Source: Anaerolineales bacterium (lineage in GTDB: Bacteria > Chloroflexota > Anaerolineae > Anaerolineales > UBA11579). Taken from it: a DNA stretch of 64,000 bases. Shown piece after piece: positions 47,413-55,466 of the stretch (the first letter of the stretch is position 1; every line of letters starts with the position of its first letter). The notes under the pieces were generated by a model that made no database searches, was not told where the DNA came from, and saw nothing but the letters and a program-made list of their open reading frames with translations. The DNA lies in the NCBI GenBank assembly GCA_026129255.1, contig JAHCIJ010000002.1, positions 512,234-576,233 of the forward strand. Reading direction: 5' to 3'. The translations under genes were made by a program, and so were the position numbers.

Positions 47413-47663
47413 CCGATAAAAACGAGATTATCTCGAAGCTGAATACCTACATCACCACCGAGCTGCTCAAACGCCCTGACAAGACCATCGGCGCCGATGA
47501 AGCCCTGATCTCCGGTGGTCTGATCGATTCGTTCTCGCTGGTGGACCTGGCGCTGTTCGTTGAGCAGAGCTGGGGGGCGCGCATTGATGATACGGAACTG
47601 AACGCGCAGACCTTTGATACGCTCGGCCAGCTTGCTGAGCTAATTGCTGCGCGTGCAAGCTAG
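47409..47663 (+). CDS. Acyl carrier protein (DltC-like)
   Basis: 84 residues from the ATG overlapping the previous stop. Four-helix carrier protein with the phosphopantetheine serine in GGLIDSFSLVDL (Ser41). The DSF context and helix II (LVDLALFVEQSWGARID) are nearer to stand-alone peptidyl/acyl carrier proteins such as DltC than to fatty-acid AcpP (DSLD). It would accept the acyl group from the ligase at 47735 and present it to the MBOAT. Confidence 0.87.
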   Translation: MTDKNEIISKLNTYITTELLKRPDKTIGADEALISGGLIDSFSLVDLALFVEQSWGARIDDTELNAQTFDTLGQLAELIAARAS

Positions 47664-47725
47664 TGACTAGCCGACAAACAGACTAGATGACGTCCACTAG
47701 TCGCTTAGTCAGTTAGTCGTACTCG
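47662..47725. repeat. Family C array between the carrier protein and ligase genes
   Basis: TAGTGACTAGCCGACAAACAGACTAGATG followed by CACTAGTCGCTTAGTCAGTTAGTCG: the same units in two orientations as at 43425. It interrupts an otherwise tightly packed operon; the ligase gene begins 10 nt later. Confidence 0.65.
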
Positions 47726-47734
47726 TCTCAAGAT

Positions 47735-49375
47735 ATGTCCACTCTCGTATCCACTCTCACCGCCCGCGCCGCCGAGGCGCCCCAGCGGCCGGCGCTCACT
47801 TTCGTTGAGCGCGGCGGCGAGCACACCATCAGCCGCGGCGAATTCTTGCAGGCGGCGCAAGCTTACAGCGGCCGCCTGGCCGCCGCAGGCCTGGGCGCAG
47901 GCGACCTCGTCATTTTGGTGCTGCAGCACTCGCTGGACTTGGTGTACGCCTTCTGGGGTGCCGCACTGCTCGGCGCGGTGCCGTCTATTTTTCCGTTCCT
48001 GACTGAAAAGCTCGACCCTGACCTATACCGCCAACGCGTCAAGACGCTTGTCGAACATTCGGGTGCCAAGGTGGTCATCACCTACCCAGAGTTCTACGAC
48101 TCGCTCTCGCAGTTGCTGGCCGAGCTCGACTGCACCGTGCTCAGCACCGCAGATGCTGCGGCGGGCATAGCTGTGCCGCCTGCGCCGCAGCTCGACCCAG
48201 ACGCGGTGGCCTTGCTGCAGCACAGCAGCGGCAGCACCGGCTTGCAAAAGGGCGTAGCCCTTTCGCACCGTGCCGTGCTGCGCCAGGTTGAAGCGTACGG
48301 CAAGTCGATCGCGCTTGACCCCGAGACGGACGTCATCGTCAGCTGGCTGCCGCTATATCACGACATGGGGCTGATCGCAGGCTTCGTGCTGCCGGTGCTC
48401 ACCGGCACGCACCTCGTGCTCATGTCGCCCTTTGAGTGGGTGCGCCAGCCCGCCAGCCTGCTGGAAGCCATTGGCCGCCACCGCGGCACGCTGTGCTGGC
48501 TGCCCAATTTTGCCTACAAGCTGATGGCGCGTAGCGTGCGCCCAGGCGCCGAGTTCGATCTGTCGTCCTGGCGTGCTGTCATCAATTGCTCTGAGCCGGT
48601 GTATGACGAGAGCCATCAGGTGTTCGTCGAGAAGCTGGCTCCTTTTGGCTTCTCGCCCAATGCGTTGGCCGTCAGCTATGCCATGGCTGAGAACACCTTC
48701 GCCGTCACGCAGACCGCCGTCGGCCAGCCGCCGCGCGGGGATGTGGTCGAGATCGCTGCGCTGCAAGAGCGCGGCGAAGCCATCCCCGCCGCGGAGGGCA
48801 AGCGCGTGGTGAGTTGCGGTGCGCCGATCGAGAGCGTAGAACTGGCCATCTTCGATACCGAGCGCAACCCGCTGCCCGAACGCAAAGTGGGGGAGATTGG
48901 CTTGCGTAGTGAATTCATGCTCAGCGGTTACTATAAGCGGCCCGACCTTAGCGCCGAGGCCATCACCGCCGATGGCTGGTATCTCACCGGTGATATGGGC
49001 TACCTGGCGAACGGTGAGCTGTACATCAGCGGCCGCAAGAAAGATCTGCTCATCGTCGGCGGCAAGAACATTTATCCGCAAGACCTCGAGGATATTGCCA
49101 ACCGCACCGTTGGCGTGCACCCCGGCCGCGCCGTGGCCTTCGGCGTGCTGGACGAGCGCCTGGGTTCTGAGAAAGTCATCATCCTCTGCGAGTTGCAGGA
49201 TGGCGCTGACCCCGCCGCCGCCGAGCAGGAGTTGCGTGCCAAGGTGGTGCAAGAAACCGAGGTCACCGTGGGCGATCTGCGCTTTGTGCCGCGCGGCTGG
49301 ATCCTCAAAACCTCCAGCGGCAAACACGCCCGCACCGACAACCGTGAGAAGTACTTGCGCGAGTTTGGCGTATAG
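47735..49375 (+). CDS. AMP-forming acyl ligase (fatty acyl-AMP ligase-like, DltA role)
   Basis: 546-residue ANL superfamily enzyme. A3 loop LLQHSSGSTGLQKGVALSH, A4/A5 region IVSWLPLYHDMGLIAGFVLP (the LPLYHDMGL form common in fatty acyl-AMP ligases), A7 WYLTGDMGYLANGELYISGRKKDLLIV, A8 hinge, and A10 lysine in LKTSSGKHAR. It should adenylate a carboxylic acid and load it onto the adjacent carrier protein. The similarity to fatty acyl-AMP ligases suggests an acyl chain rather than D-alanine, but specificity is not readable. Confidence 0.85.
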   Translation: MSTLVSTLTARAAEAPQRPALTFVERGGEHTISRGEFLQAAQAYSGRLAAAGLGAGDLVILVLQHSLDLVYAFWGAALLGAVPSIFPFLTEKLDPDLYRQRVKTLVEHSGAKVVITYPEFYDSLSQLLAELDCTVLSTADAAAGIAVPPAPQLDPDAVALLQHSSGSTGLQKGVALSHRAVLRQVEAYGKSIALDPETDVIVSWLPLYHDMGLIAGFVLPVLTGTHLVLMSPFEWVRQPASLLEAIGRHRGTLCWLPNFAYKLMARSVRPGAEFDLSSWRAVINCSEPVYDESHQVFVEKLAPFGFSPNALAVSYAMAENTFAVTQTAVGQPPRGDVVEIAALQERGEAIPAAEGKRVVSCGAPIESVELAIFDTERNPLPERKVGEIGLRSEFMLSGYYKRPDLSAEAITADGWYLTGDMGYLANGELYISGRKKDLLIVGGKNIYPQDLEDIANRTVGVHPGRAVAFGVLDERLGSEKVIILCELQDGADPAAAEQELRAKVVQETEVTVGDLRFVPRGWILKTSSGKHARTDNREKYLREFGV

Positions 49376-49399
49376 CCAACCCATCCACAGCAGTTTTTG

Positions 49400-49425
49400 A
49401 GCCGGCTTGACAAGCCGGCTTTTTC
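49400..49425 (+). terminator. Intrinsic terminator of the Dlt-like operon
   Basis: 9-bp stem AGCCGGCTT/AAGCCGGCT with GAC loop (49400-49420) followed by TTTTC. The loop region supplies TTGACA, the -35 of the next promoter. Confidence 0.88.
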
Positions 49426-49463
49426 ATTGGTATATTTTCTTATTGAAAACAATTTTCAATAAG
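49407..49463 (+). promoter_or_regulatory. Promoter and Zur-like operator of the zinc-starvation operon
   Basis: -35 TTGACA (49407-49412), 18-nt spacer, -10 TATATT (49431-49436). Directly behind it lies the palindrome CTTATTGAAAA-CAA-TTTTCAATAAG (49439-49463), with perfect 11-bp arms. It overlaps the transcription start, as expected for a repressor site. Form and AT-richness fit Fur-family operators. The genes behind it (zinc-free L33 and COG0523 GTPases) make Zur by far the best candidate. Confidence 0.8.
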
Positions 49464-49474
49464 AAAAGGTAAGT

Positions 49475-49639
49475 ATGGCAAAGAAAAAAGGTATCCGTAT
49501 CCCGATTGTTCTCAAAAGTGTAGAAGGCAGCCACACCTATCACACCCAAAAGAGCCGCCGTAACAACCCTGCCCGCATGGAGCTGCGCAAGTACAACCCT
49601 AAACTTCGTAAGCACGTGCTTTACCGGGAGGAGCGCTAA
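49475..49639 (+). CDS. rpmG: Ribosomal protein L33, zinc-independent (C-minus) form
   Basis: 54 residues, fully within the L33 family ([32 protein letters not shown]). The CxxC pairs that bind zinc in C-plus L33 are absent: VLKSVEGSH replaces the first and YNPKLRKH the second. Such copies are made under zinc limitation so that zinc-bearing L33 can be replaced and its zinc reused. AAGG lies upstream and the stop overlaps the next ATG (TAATG). The C-plus copy is not in this window. Confidence 0.93.
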   Translation: MAKKKGIRIPIVLKSVEGSHTYHTQKSRRNNPARMELRKYNPKLRKHVLYREER

Positions 49640-50823
49640 TGTCCACGCGTCTCCCTGTGACTGTACTCTCCGGCTTCCTTGGGGCCGGCAAGACCAGCGT
49701 GCTAAACCATGTGCTGCACAACCGTGCAGGGTTGCGTGTGGCAGTGATCGTCAATGACATGGGCGAGATCAACGTAGACGAACGTCTGATCCGCGAGGGT
49801 GGGGCACAACTACGCCACACCGAGGAAAAGCTGGTCTCCATGACCAACGGCTGCATTTGTTGCACGCTGCGCGAAGACTTGCTTGTAGAGGTTACTCAGT
49901 TGGCCCAGCAGGGTAAGTTTGATTACCTGCTCATCGAATCCTCTGGCATCTCTGAGCCGCTGCCGGTGGCTGAGACGTTTACTTTTCCCTACGACGAGCA
50001 GGGCAACAGTCTCTCGGCCTTGGCACGTCTTGACACCATGGCCACCGTATTGGATGCAGCTACCCTCCTGAAAGAGTTGCGCAGCCTGGATGACTTAGCC
50101 CAGCGCGGCTTGGGCGTATCTGCTGAGGATGAGCGCACCATCGCCCATTTGTTGACAGACCAGATCGAATTTGCAGATGTGCTGCTGCTCAACAAGACAG
50201 ACCTGTGCACTGAGCCCGAACTGGCTCAGGTGGAAGCGCTGCTGCGGCGCATGAACCCTGGCGCCACGATCGTGCGCAGCCAGCATGGCCAGGTAGCGCT
50301 TGATGAGATCCTGGGCACCGGGCGCTTTGATTTTGAGCGCGCCGCCGGCTTTGCTGAATGGATGCAGCCCGGCCATGTGCCGGAGACTGAGGAATACGGC
50401 ATCAGCAGTTTTGTGTACCGCGCCCGCCGGCCCTTCCACCCCGAGCGCCTGCACCGCATGCTGCGCAGTGGAGATGGCTTGCAAGGCGTGCTGCGCTCCA
50501 AGGGCTTGCTATGGTTGGCCACGCACAATGACATCCCCTTCAATTGGTCTTTGGCTGGCGAGCGTATCTTTATGGAGCCTGCTGGCATGTGGTGGATCAC
50601 TGTGCAGCCGCACGAGATCCCTGCGGAGTACAAGCTGGAGATCAAAGCCATGATGCAAGAGCCCTACGGTGACCGCCGCCAGGAGCTGGTCTTTATTGGC
50701 AATGCGATGCAGGAGCAGCAGTTGCGTCAAAAGCTGGATGCAGCGTTACTCAGCCCGCAAGAATTAGAAGGCGGGCTGGCGCTGTGGCAAACGCTGCCAG
50801 ACCCTTTCTACGTGGAGAGCTAG
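49639..50823 (+). CDS. COG0523 metallochaperone GTPase (ZigA/YciC type)
   Basis: 394 residues. G1 GFLGAGKTS, the family metal motif CxCC in TNGCICCTLRED, G3-like LLIESSGISEP, G4 LLNKTDL. The C-terminal CobW_C domain is present (YGISSFVYRARRPFHPERLHRML). COG0523 proteins behind Zur sites deliver zinc to priority enzymes during starvation. Its start overlaps the rpmG stop. Confidence 0.9.
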   Translation: MSTRLPVTVLSGFLGAGKTSVLNHVLHNRAGLRVAVIVNDMGEINVDERLIREGGAQLRHTEEKLVSMTNGCICCTLREDLLVEVTQLAQQGKFDYLLIESSGISEPLPVAETFTFPYDEQGNSLSALARLDTMATVLDAATLLKELRSLDDLAQRGLGVSAEDERTIAHLLTDQIEFADVLLLNKTDLCTEPELAQVEALLRRMNPGATIVRSQHGQVALDEILGTGRFDFERAAGFAEWMQPGHVPETEEYGISSFVYRARRPFHPERLHRMLRSGDGLQGVLRSKGLLWLATHNDIPFNWSLAGERIFMEPAGMWWITVQPHEIPAEYKLEIKAMMQEPYGDRRQELVFIGNAMQEQQLRQKLDAALLSPQELEGGLALWQTLPDPFYVES

Positions 50824-50824
50824 C

Positions 50825-51040
50825 GTGCCGCTGTATTCATTTAGTTGCCCAGACTGCCTGATCGAAGTGGAGGAGTTGCGCTCCATCAGCCAGGCGGATG
50901 CGCCGCTGGCCTGCCCGGTATGCCAGGGCGAGTGCCAACGCGGCCTGAGCCTGGCAGCACTTTCAAGCGCTGCTCAGTCTGCCGATACCCCGTCAGCCAA
51001 GACGGTGCGCCGTCACCCGGCCGCCTGCCGCTGCTGCTAA
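50825..51040 (+). CDS. FmdB-type zinc ribbon protein
   Basis: 71 residues from GTG 50825, 1 nt after the previous stop. YSFSCPDCLIEVEEL...LACPVCQGECQRGLS is the FmdB/regulatory-protein zinc ribbon with CxxC pairs at about 9/12 and 30/33. The C-terminus ends HPAACRCC with further cysteines. Role unknown; in a zinc-starvation operon it may be a client or a zinc acceptor of the GTPases on either side. Confidence 0.8.
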   Translation: MPLYSFSCPDCLIEVEELRSISQADAPLACPVCQGECQRGLSLAALSSAAQSADTPSAKTVRRHPAACRCC

Positions 51041-51048
51041 GGAGAATA

Positions 51049-52125
51049 ATGAACCAATCCGCCATTCCTATCACCTTGCTCACTGGTTACCTCGGAGCGG
51101 GCAAGACCACCTTGCTCAATCACATCTTGCATGCCCCGCATGGCAAGCGCGTCGCTGTGCTGGTCAATGACTTTGGCAGCGTGAACATTGACAGCGAGTT
51201 GATAGTGGGCGTGGAAGGCGAGCGCACCATCAGTCTCTCTAATGGCTGCATCTGCTGCTCCATCAGCGGTGATCTGCTCAAGGCGTTGCTGGAACTGCTG
51301 CAACACCCCCAGCGCCCGGAGTACATCCTTGTGGAGGCCAGCGGCGTGTCTGACCCTGCCGCGGTGGCCACAACCTTCATGCTGCCTGAGCTCAATCCCT
51401 ATGTACAACTTGACAGCATCATTGCCTTGCTGGACGCGGAACAGTTCCCCAGCCTGCAGGGTAAAGACCAGGTGCTGGCGATGGATCAGGTGGGGGTGGC
51501 GGATTTTGTGCTCGTCAACAAAGTGGATCTGGTCAGCCAGGATCAGTTACATGAGCTGCGTGATTGGATCCGTGAGCTGGTGCCCAGTGCCCGTATCCTG
51601 GAAACCAGCTTTGCCCAGGCGCCGCTGGAGTTGCTGCTGGGTGTTGGCCGCTATGATGCGGAGCAGCTGGCCACGCGTGAGGCGCGTGATGTGCATGTGC
51701 ACGCCCCTGAGTCTTCGACGCACAAACGCAAGCACGGTTTTGTGATGGCCGGCCCAGCTCACCGCCATAGCGACCATACACTGGTGTTCACTACCTGGTC
51801 GTATTCCACGCCGCAGCCCTTGTCGCTCAAGAAGCTGCGCCGCTTTTTGGATGAGTTGCCTACCTCCATCTACCGTGCCAAGGGCTTCGTATGGCTGCAA
51901 GAGGCCAGTGCGCGCAAGGCTATCGTGCAGGTAGTAGGGGCACGCGTGCGCATCACGCTGGGGGCGGAGTGGGGCGCGGAGCCGCCCCGCACGCGGCTGG
52001 TGTTCATTGGTCAGAGCAACTTTGATGCCGCCCGGTTGGAGCGCGGCCTGCAGGCGGCCGCCGCTGGAGGAGACGAGGCACCTGGCGTGGGCGCTGTGCT
52101 GGAGTGGATGCGCGGCGCTAAGTAG
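51049..52125 (+). CDS. Second COG0523 metallochaperone GTPase, His-rich
   Basis: 358 residues, AAGGAG before the ATG. Walker A GYLGAGKTT, CxCC in SNGCICCSISGD, ILVEASGVSDP and LVNKVDLV. Between the GTPase and CobW_C domains is a His-rich stretch (VHVHAPESSTHKRKH ... GPAHRHSDH) suited to binding Zn. Only about a third identical by eye to the GTPase at 49639, so the two are paralogues, not a recent duplication. Last gene of the operon. Confidence 0.9.
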   Translation: MNQSAIPITLLTGYLGAGKTTLLNHILHAPHGKRVAVLVNDFGSVNIDSELIVGVEGERTISLSNGCICCSISGDLLKALLELLQHPQRPEYILVEASGVSDPAAVATTFMLPELNPYVQLDSIIALLDAEQFPSLQGKDQVLAMDQVGVADFVLVNKVDLVSQDQLHELRDWIRELVPSARILETSFAQAPLELLLGVGRYDAEQLATREARDVHVHAPESSTHKRKHGFVMAGPAHRHSDHTLVFTTWSYSTPQPLSLKKLRRFLDELPTSIYRAKGFVWLQEASARKAIVQVVGARVRITLGAEWGAEPPRTRLVFIGQSNFDAARLERGLQAAAAGGDEAPGVGAVLEWMRGAK

Positions 52126-52126
52126 C

Positions 52127-52158
52127 AAAAAAAGACCAGCCTAGGCTGGTCTTTTTTT
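52127..52158. terminator. Bidirectional terminator between the zinc operon and ftsH
   Basis: Perfect palindrome of 15-bp arms, AAAAAAAGACCAGCC/GGCTGGTCTTTTTTT with a TA loop. T-runs on both strands let it end both convergent transcripts. Confidence 0.95.
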
Positions 52159-52177
52159 ATTGCTTACTTGCATAGCG

Positions 52178-54067
52178 CTACTTGCTGGTGCGGCCGTTGG
52201 TCGCAGTGGCCAGTGCAGGCGTTCCACCGATGCGCTTGGCTGGGGCAGGGGGCATCAGCTTTTCAAACTCCTCACGCGTCAGGGTTTCAACTTCCATCAG
52301 TTTTTCCGCAACTTTCTTGAGCTCTTTGCGGTACTTGGTGAGCAGCTTCTTGGCTTGTGCATAGGCGGCGGTCACCAGCTTCAGTACTTCGCGGTCGATC
52401 TCTTCGGCAATGGCCTCAGAGTAGTCCTTTTGTTCAGAGATCTCACGGCCCAGGAACACCAGCTCTTCCTTCTGGCCGTAGACCCGCGTGCCCAGCTTCT
52501 CGCTCATGCCTAGGCGCATCACCATCTGGCGGGCGATCTGGGTTACACGCTGGATATCGCTGGATGCGCCGGAGGTGATGTCATCAAAGATAATCTCTTC
52601 GGCGGCGCGGCCACCAAGGGTCACAGTCATCGCATCGGTGAATCTGTTGCGGCTGGCCATCTCGCGGTCATCCTCAGGCAGAGCCAGCATGTAGCCGCCA
52701 GCCTGGCCGCGTGACACGATGGTGATCTTGTGCACAGGGTCGGCGTTAGGCAGTACATGGCTCAACACAGCGTGGCCGGCTTCGTGATAGGCCTTGATGA
52801 GCTTTTCTTCCTGGCTAATGAGCTTGCTGCGCCGTTCAGGGCCGCCCAGCATCACACGCTCGACTGATTCTTCCAACTCATCCTGCCCGATGGTTTTCTT
52901 GTTGCGGCGGGCAGACAGGATGGCGGCTTCGTTGATTAGGTTCTCCAGGTCGGCGCCCACAAAACCGGGGGTGGCGCGCGCCAGGGTGGCCAGCTTAACT
53001 TCCTTGGCCAGTGGTTTGCCACGCGCATGCACCTTGAGGATCTCCTCGCGGCCCTTGACATCGGGCGGGTCCATCGTCACGCGGCGGTCAAAGCGGCCGG
53101 GGCGCAACAGGGCCGGGTCCAGGATGTCTGGGCGGTTGGTGGCGGCGATCATGATGACGTTGGTGTCGGTATCAAAGCCGTCCATCTCCACCAGCATCTG
53201 GTTGAGGGTTTGCTCGCGTTCATCGTGGCTGCCGCCGAGGCCTGCGCCACGTTGGCGGCCCACGGCGTCAATTTCATCGATGAAGATGATGCAGGGGGAG
53301 TGGCGCTTGGCCTGGTCGAACAGGTCACGCACGCGGCTTGCGCCTACGCCCACGAACATTTCAACGAACTCGGACCCGGAGATGGAGAAGAACGGAACGC
53401 CAGCTTCACCCGAGACGGCCTTGGCCATCAGGGTCTTACCGGTACCGGGTTGGCCCACCAGCAGCACACCTTTGGGGATGCGTGCGCCGAGGGCAATGAA
53501 CTTCTCAGGCTCTTTCAGAAATTCAACAATTTCTTGCAGGTCTACCTTGGCTTCTTCCACGCCTGCCACGTCACTGAAGGTGACGGTGGGGTTCTCGCCA
53601 GAGAACATGCGGGCGCGCGACTTGCCGAAGGACATGGCAGCGTTGTTGCTGCCCTGCGCCTGGCGCATCACGAACCAAAAGATGAGGCCGACGAAGATCA
53701 GCGGCCCAAGGTAAGTCAGCACGGTGAGGATGCCCAGCCACGCGCTGGGCGGGCGCACCTCGAGCTCAATGCTCTGCGCATTCAGCTCTTCAGCGGTGAC
53801 GCCGAGGTCCAGCAGCTGCTGTACCGTGGTCTGGCCAGGTTCCCGCAGCGCGGTGCGCTCTGTGCCGTCTTTGTAGACCAGGCGCAGGGTCTCGTCATCG
53901 GTCACCAGGCGGCTAACCTGCCCAGCCTTGATGTCTGCGGCTACTTGGTTGAGGGTGAGGGTCTCCTGTGCGCCGGTTTGTTGCTGCAGGCTGAACACCA
54001 AAAAGAAGGCCAGCGCGGCCAGGAAGAGGATATAGATCAGGGATACTCGCGTACGAGGGCTATTCAA
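52178..54067 (-). CDS. ftsH: ATP-dependent zinc metalloprotease FtsH
   Basis: 629 residues. Two TM helices (about 8-26 and 112-132) frame an extracytoplasmic FtsH_ext domain. AAA+ module: Walker [10 protein letters not shown], Walker [12 protein letters not shown], arginine finger region LRPGRFDRR. Zinc protease motif HEAGH and the third ligand in the [11 protein letters not shown] region. It degrades membrane and short-lived proteins. -10 TATAAT and Shine-Dalgarno CGGAGG lie upstream. Its zinc dependence next to the zinc operon may be coincidence. Confidence 0.96.
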   Translation of the reverse strand: MNSPRTRVSLIYILFLAALAFFLVFSLQQQTGAQETLTLNQVAADIKAGQVSRLVTDDETLRLVYKDGTERTALREPGQTTVQQLLDLGVTAEELNAQSIELEVRPPSAWLGILTVLTYLGPLIFVGLIFWFVMRQAQGSNNAAMSFGKSRARMFSGENPTVTFSDVAGVEEAKVDLQEIVEFLKEPEKFIALGARIPKGVLLVGQPGTGKTLMAKAVSGEAGVPFFSISGSEFVEMFVGVGASRVRDLFDQAKRHSPCIIFIDEIDAVGRQRGAGLGGSHDEREQTLNQMLVEMDGFDTDTNVIMIAATNRPDILDPALLRPGRFDRRVTMDPPDVKGREEILKVHARGKPLAKEVKLATLARATPGFVGADLENLINEAAILSARRNKKTIGQDELEESVERVMLGGPERRSKLISQEEKLIKAYHEAGHAVLSHVLPNADPVHKITIVSRGQAGGYMLALPEDDREMASRNRFTDAMTVTLGGRAAEEIIFDDITSGASSDIQRVTQIARQMVMRLGMSEKLGTRVYGQKEELVFLGREISEQKDYSEAIAEEIDREVLKLVTAAYAQAKKLLTKYRKELKKVAEKLMEVETLTREEFEKLMPPAPAKRIGGTPALATATNGRTSK

Positions 54068-54170
54068 GCTGGGCCTCCGGAAAGTAGAACAATCGCGGGA
54101 TTATACCAATCTAGCCCCTTCTTGTTTGGCTAGCGCTTACTTCTTATACATCTCTTACGCGGGTATATCA

Positions 54171-54291
54171 GTCATTGCGAGGATGTGAAGCGGCGTAGCC
54201 GCTGAACAACGAAGCAGTCTACCCGCATGACGGATTAGGAACCCAGATTGCCACGCGCACAGACCGCAAGCGGTCTTTGGCTCGTAATGAC
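54171..54291. repeat. Family B palindromic repeat
   Basis: GTCATTGCGAGGATGTGAAG, internal GCGGCGTAGCCGC hairpin, GAAGCAGTCTAC, CAGATTGCCACG, an internal GACCGCAAGCGGTC hairpin, and CTCGTAATGAC at the right end. It fills the gap upstream of ftsH together with a terminator; no gene is seen in 54068-54362. Confidence 0.8.
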
Positions 54292-54300
54292 GGAAGGGCT

Positions 54301-54335
54301 AAAAAAAAACACGCTGCCATTGGCAGCGTGTTTTT
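54301..54335. terminator. Terminator after fabH
   Basis: Perfect palindrome AAAAACACGCTGCCA-T-TGGCAGCGTGTTTTT with A- and T-runs on both sides. On the minus strand it lies 28 nt after fabH; it could also protect ftsH from the opposite side. Confidence 0.9.
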
Positions 54336-54362
54336 GGGTTTGCGAGTGCAGCCAGCTTGGGA

Positions 54363-55466
54363 TCAGCCCTTGCGGCCCCACAGCAGGCCTTCGATGCGGC
54401 GCCAGATGCGGCGCATCAGCGAGCGCAGCCAGGCGAAGCGTGTGTAGCGGCGGATGCGGATCGGTTCGGCTTCCTCGAATGGCCCGGTCCATTGCAGGGC
54501 CAGCGAGCCCCAGGTGAGGCCAGCGCCGAAGCCCACCAGTACGGTGTTGTCGCCCTTGCTTAGCAAGCCTTCTTCCACCGCTTCGCACACCGCGATGGGG
54601 ATGGACGCAGTCGAAGTGTTGCCGTAGCGCTCAATGTTGACCATGAAGCGCTCCATGGGCAGCTTCAGGCCGCGGGCCGCGGCCTGGATGATGCGAAAGT
54701 TGGCCTGGTGCGGCACGATGAGCGCAACATCTTCCACGGTCAGGTTGGCTTTGTTCATCGCCTCCTGAGAAGCGGCGGCCATGACGCGGGTGGCAAAGCG
54801 GAAGACTTCGTTGCCGTTCATTTGGATGAAGTGCTGCCCGGCATCGATGGTGGCTTGCGAGGCGGGCTTGGCGCTGCCGCCCGCCGGGATGGTGAGCAGG
54901 TCGCCGCCGGAGCCATCCGAGCGCAGCACGGAAGACAGCAGGCCGCCCGGCTCCTCAGACGCTTGCAGCACGAAGGCGCCGGCGCCATCGCCAAACAGAA
55001 TGCAGGTCGTGCGGTCGTTCCAGTCCACCAGGCGCGAGAGCGTCTCCGAGCCGATCACCAGCGCGCTCTTGATGTCGCCGCTGCGGATGGCCTGCGAAGC
55101 CATGCTGACCGCATAGATGAAGCCGGTGCACGCCGCGGAGAGGTCAAAGGCGCCGGCGCGGTCGGCGCCGATGCGGTCTTGCACCAGGCTGGCTGTGGAG
55201 GGGAACAGGTGCTCCGGCGAGGAAGTGGACACGATGATGAGGTCGAGCTCGTTGGGGGGCAGCTTGGCCACACGCAGGGCGTTGATGGCCGCTTCGGCGG
55301 CCAGCGAGGCGGTGGTCTGCCCCTTGGCGGCGATGCGGCGCTCGCGGATGCCGGTGCGCTCACGGATCCAGGCGTCGTTGGTCTCTACGATCTTGGCCAG
55401 GTCGTCATTGGTCATGACCTTCTCTGGCACAGACATTCCCCAGCCGGTGACGTGTGCGTAGGGCAT
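54363..55466 (-). CDS. fabH: 3-oxoacyl-ACP synthase III (FabH) with basic C-terminal tail
   Basis: 367 residues. Catalytic triad: Cys113 in SAACTGF, His in IVPHQANFRIIQ and Asn in IERYGNTSTASIP. It starts fatty acid synthesis by condensing acyl-CoA with malonyl-ACP. The family normally ends near GFGAGLTWGSALLRW; here about 40 more residues follow, rich in Arg/Trp (RIRRYTRFAWLRSLMRRIW), probably an amphipathic membrane-binding helix. Its ATG overlaps the fabF stop (TAATG). Confidence 0.92.
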   Translation of the reverse strand: MPYAHVTGWGMSVPEKVMTNDDLAKIVETNDAWIRERTGIRERRIAAKGQTTASLAAEAAINALRVAKLPPNELDLIIVSTSSPEHLFPSTASLVQDRIGADRAGAFDLSAACTGFIYAVSMASQAIRSGDIKSALVIGSETLSRLVDWNDRTTCILFGDGAGAFVLQASEEPGGLLSSVLRSDGSGGDLLTIPAGGSAKPASQATIDAGQHFIQMNGNEVFRFATRVMAAASQEAMNKANLTVEDVALIVPHQANFRIIQAAARGLKLPMERFMVNIERYGNTSTASIPIAVCEAVEEGLLSKGDNTVLVGFGAGLTWGSLALQWTGPFEEAEPIRIRRYTRFAWLRSLMRRIWRRIEGLLWGRKG

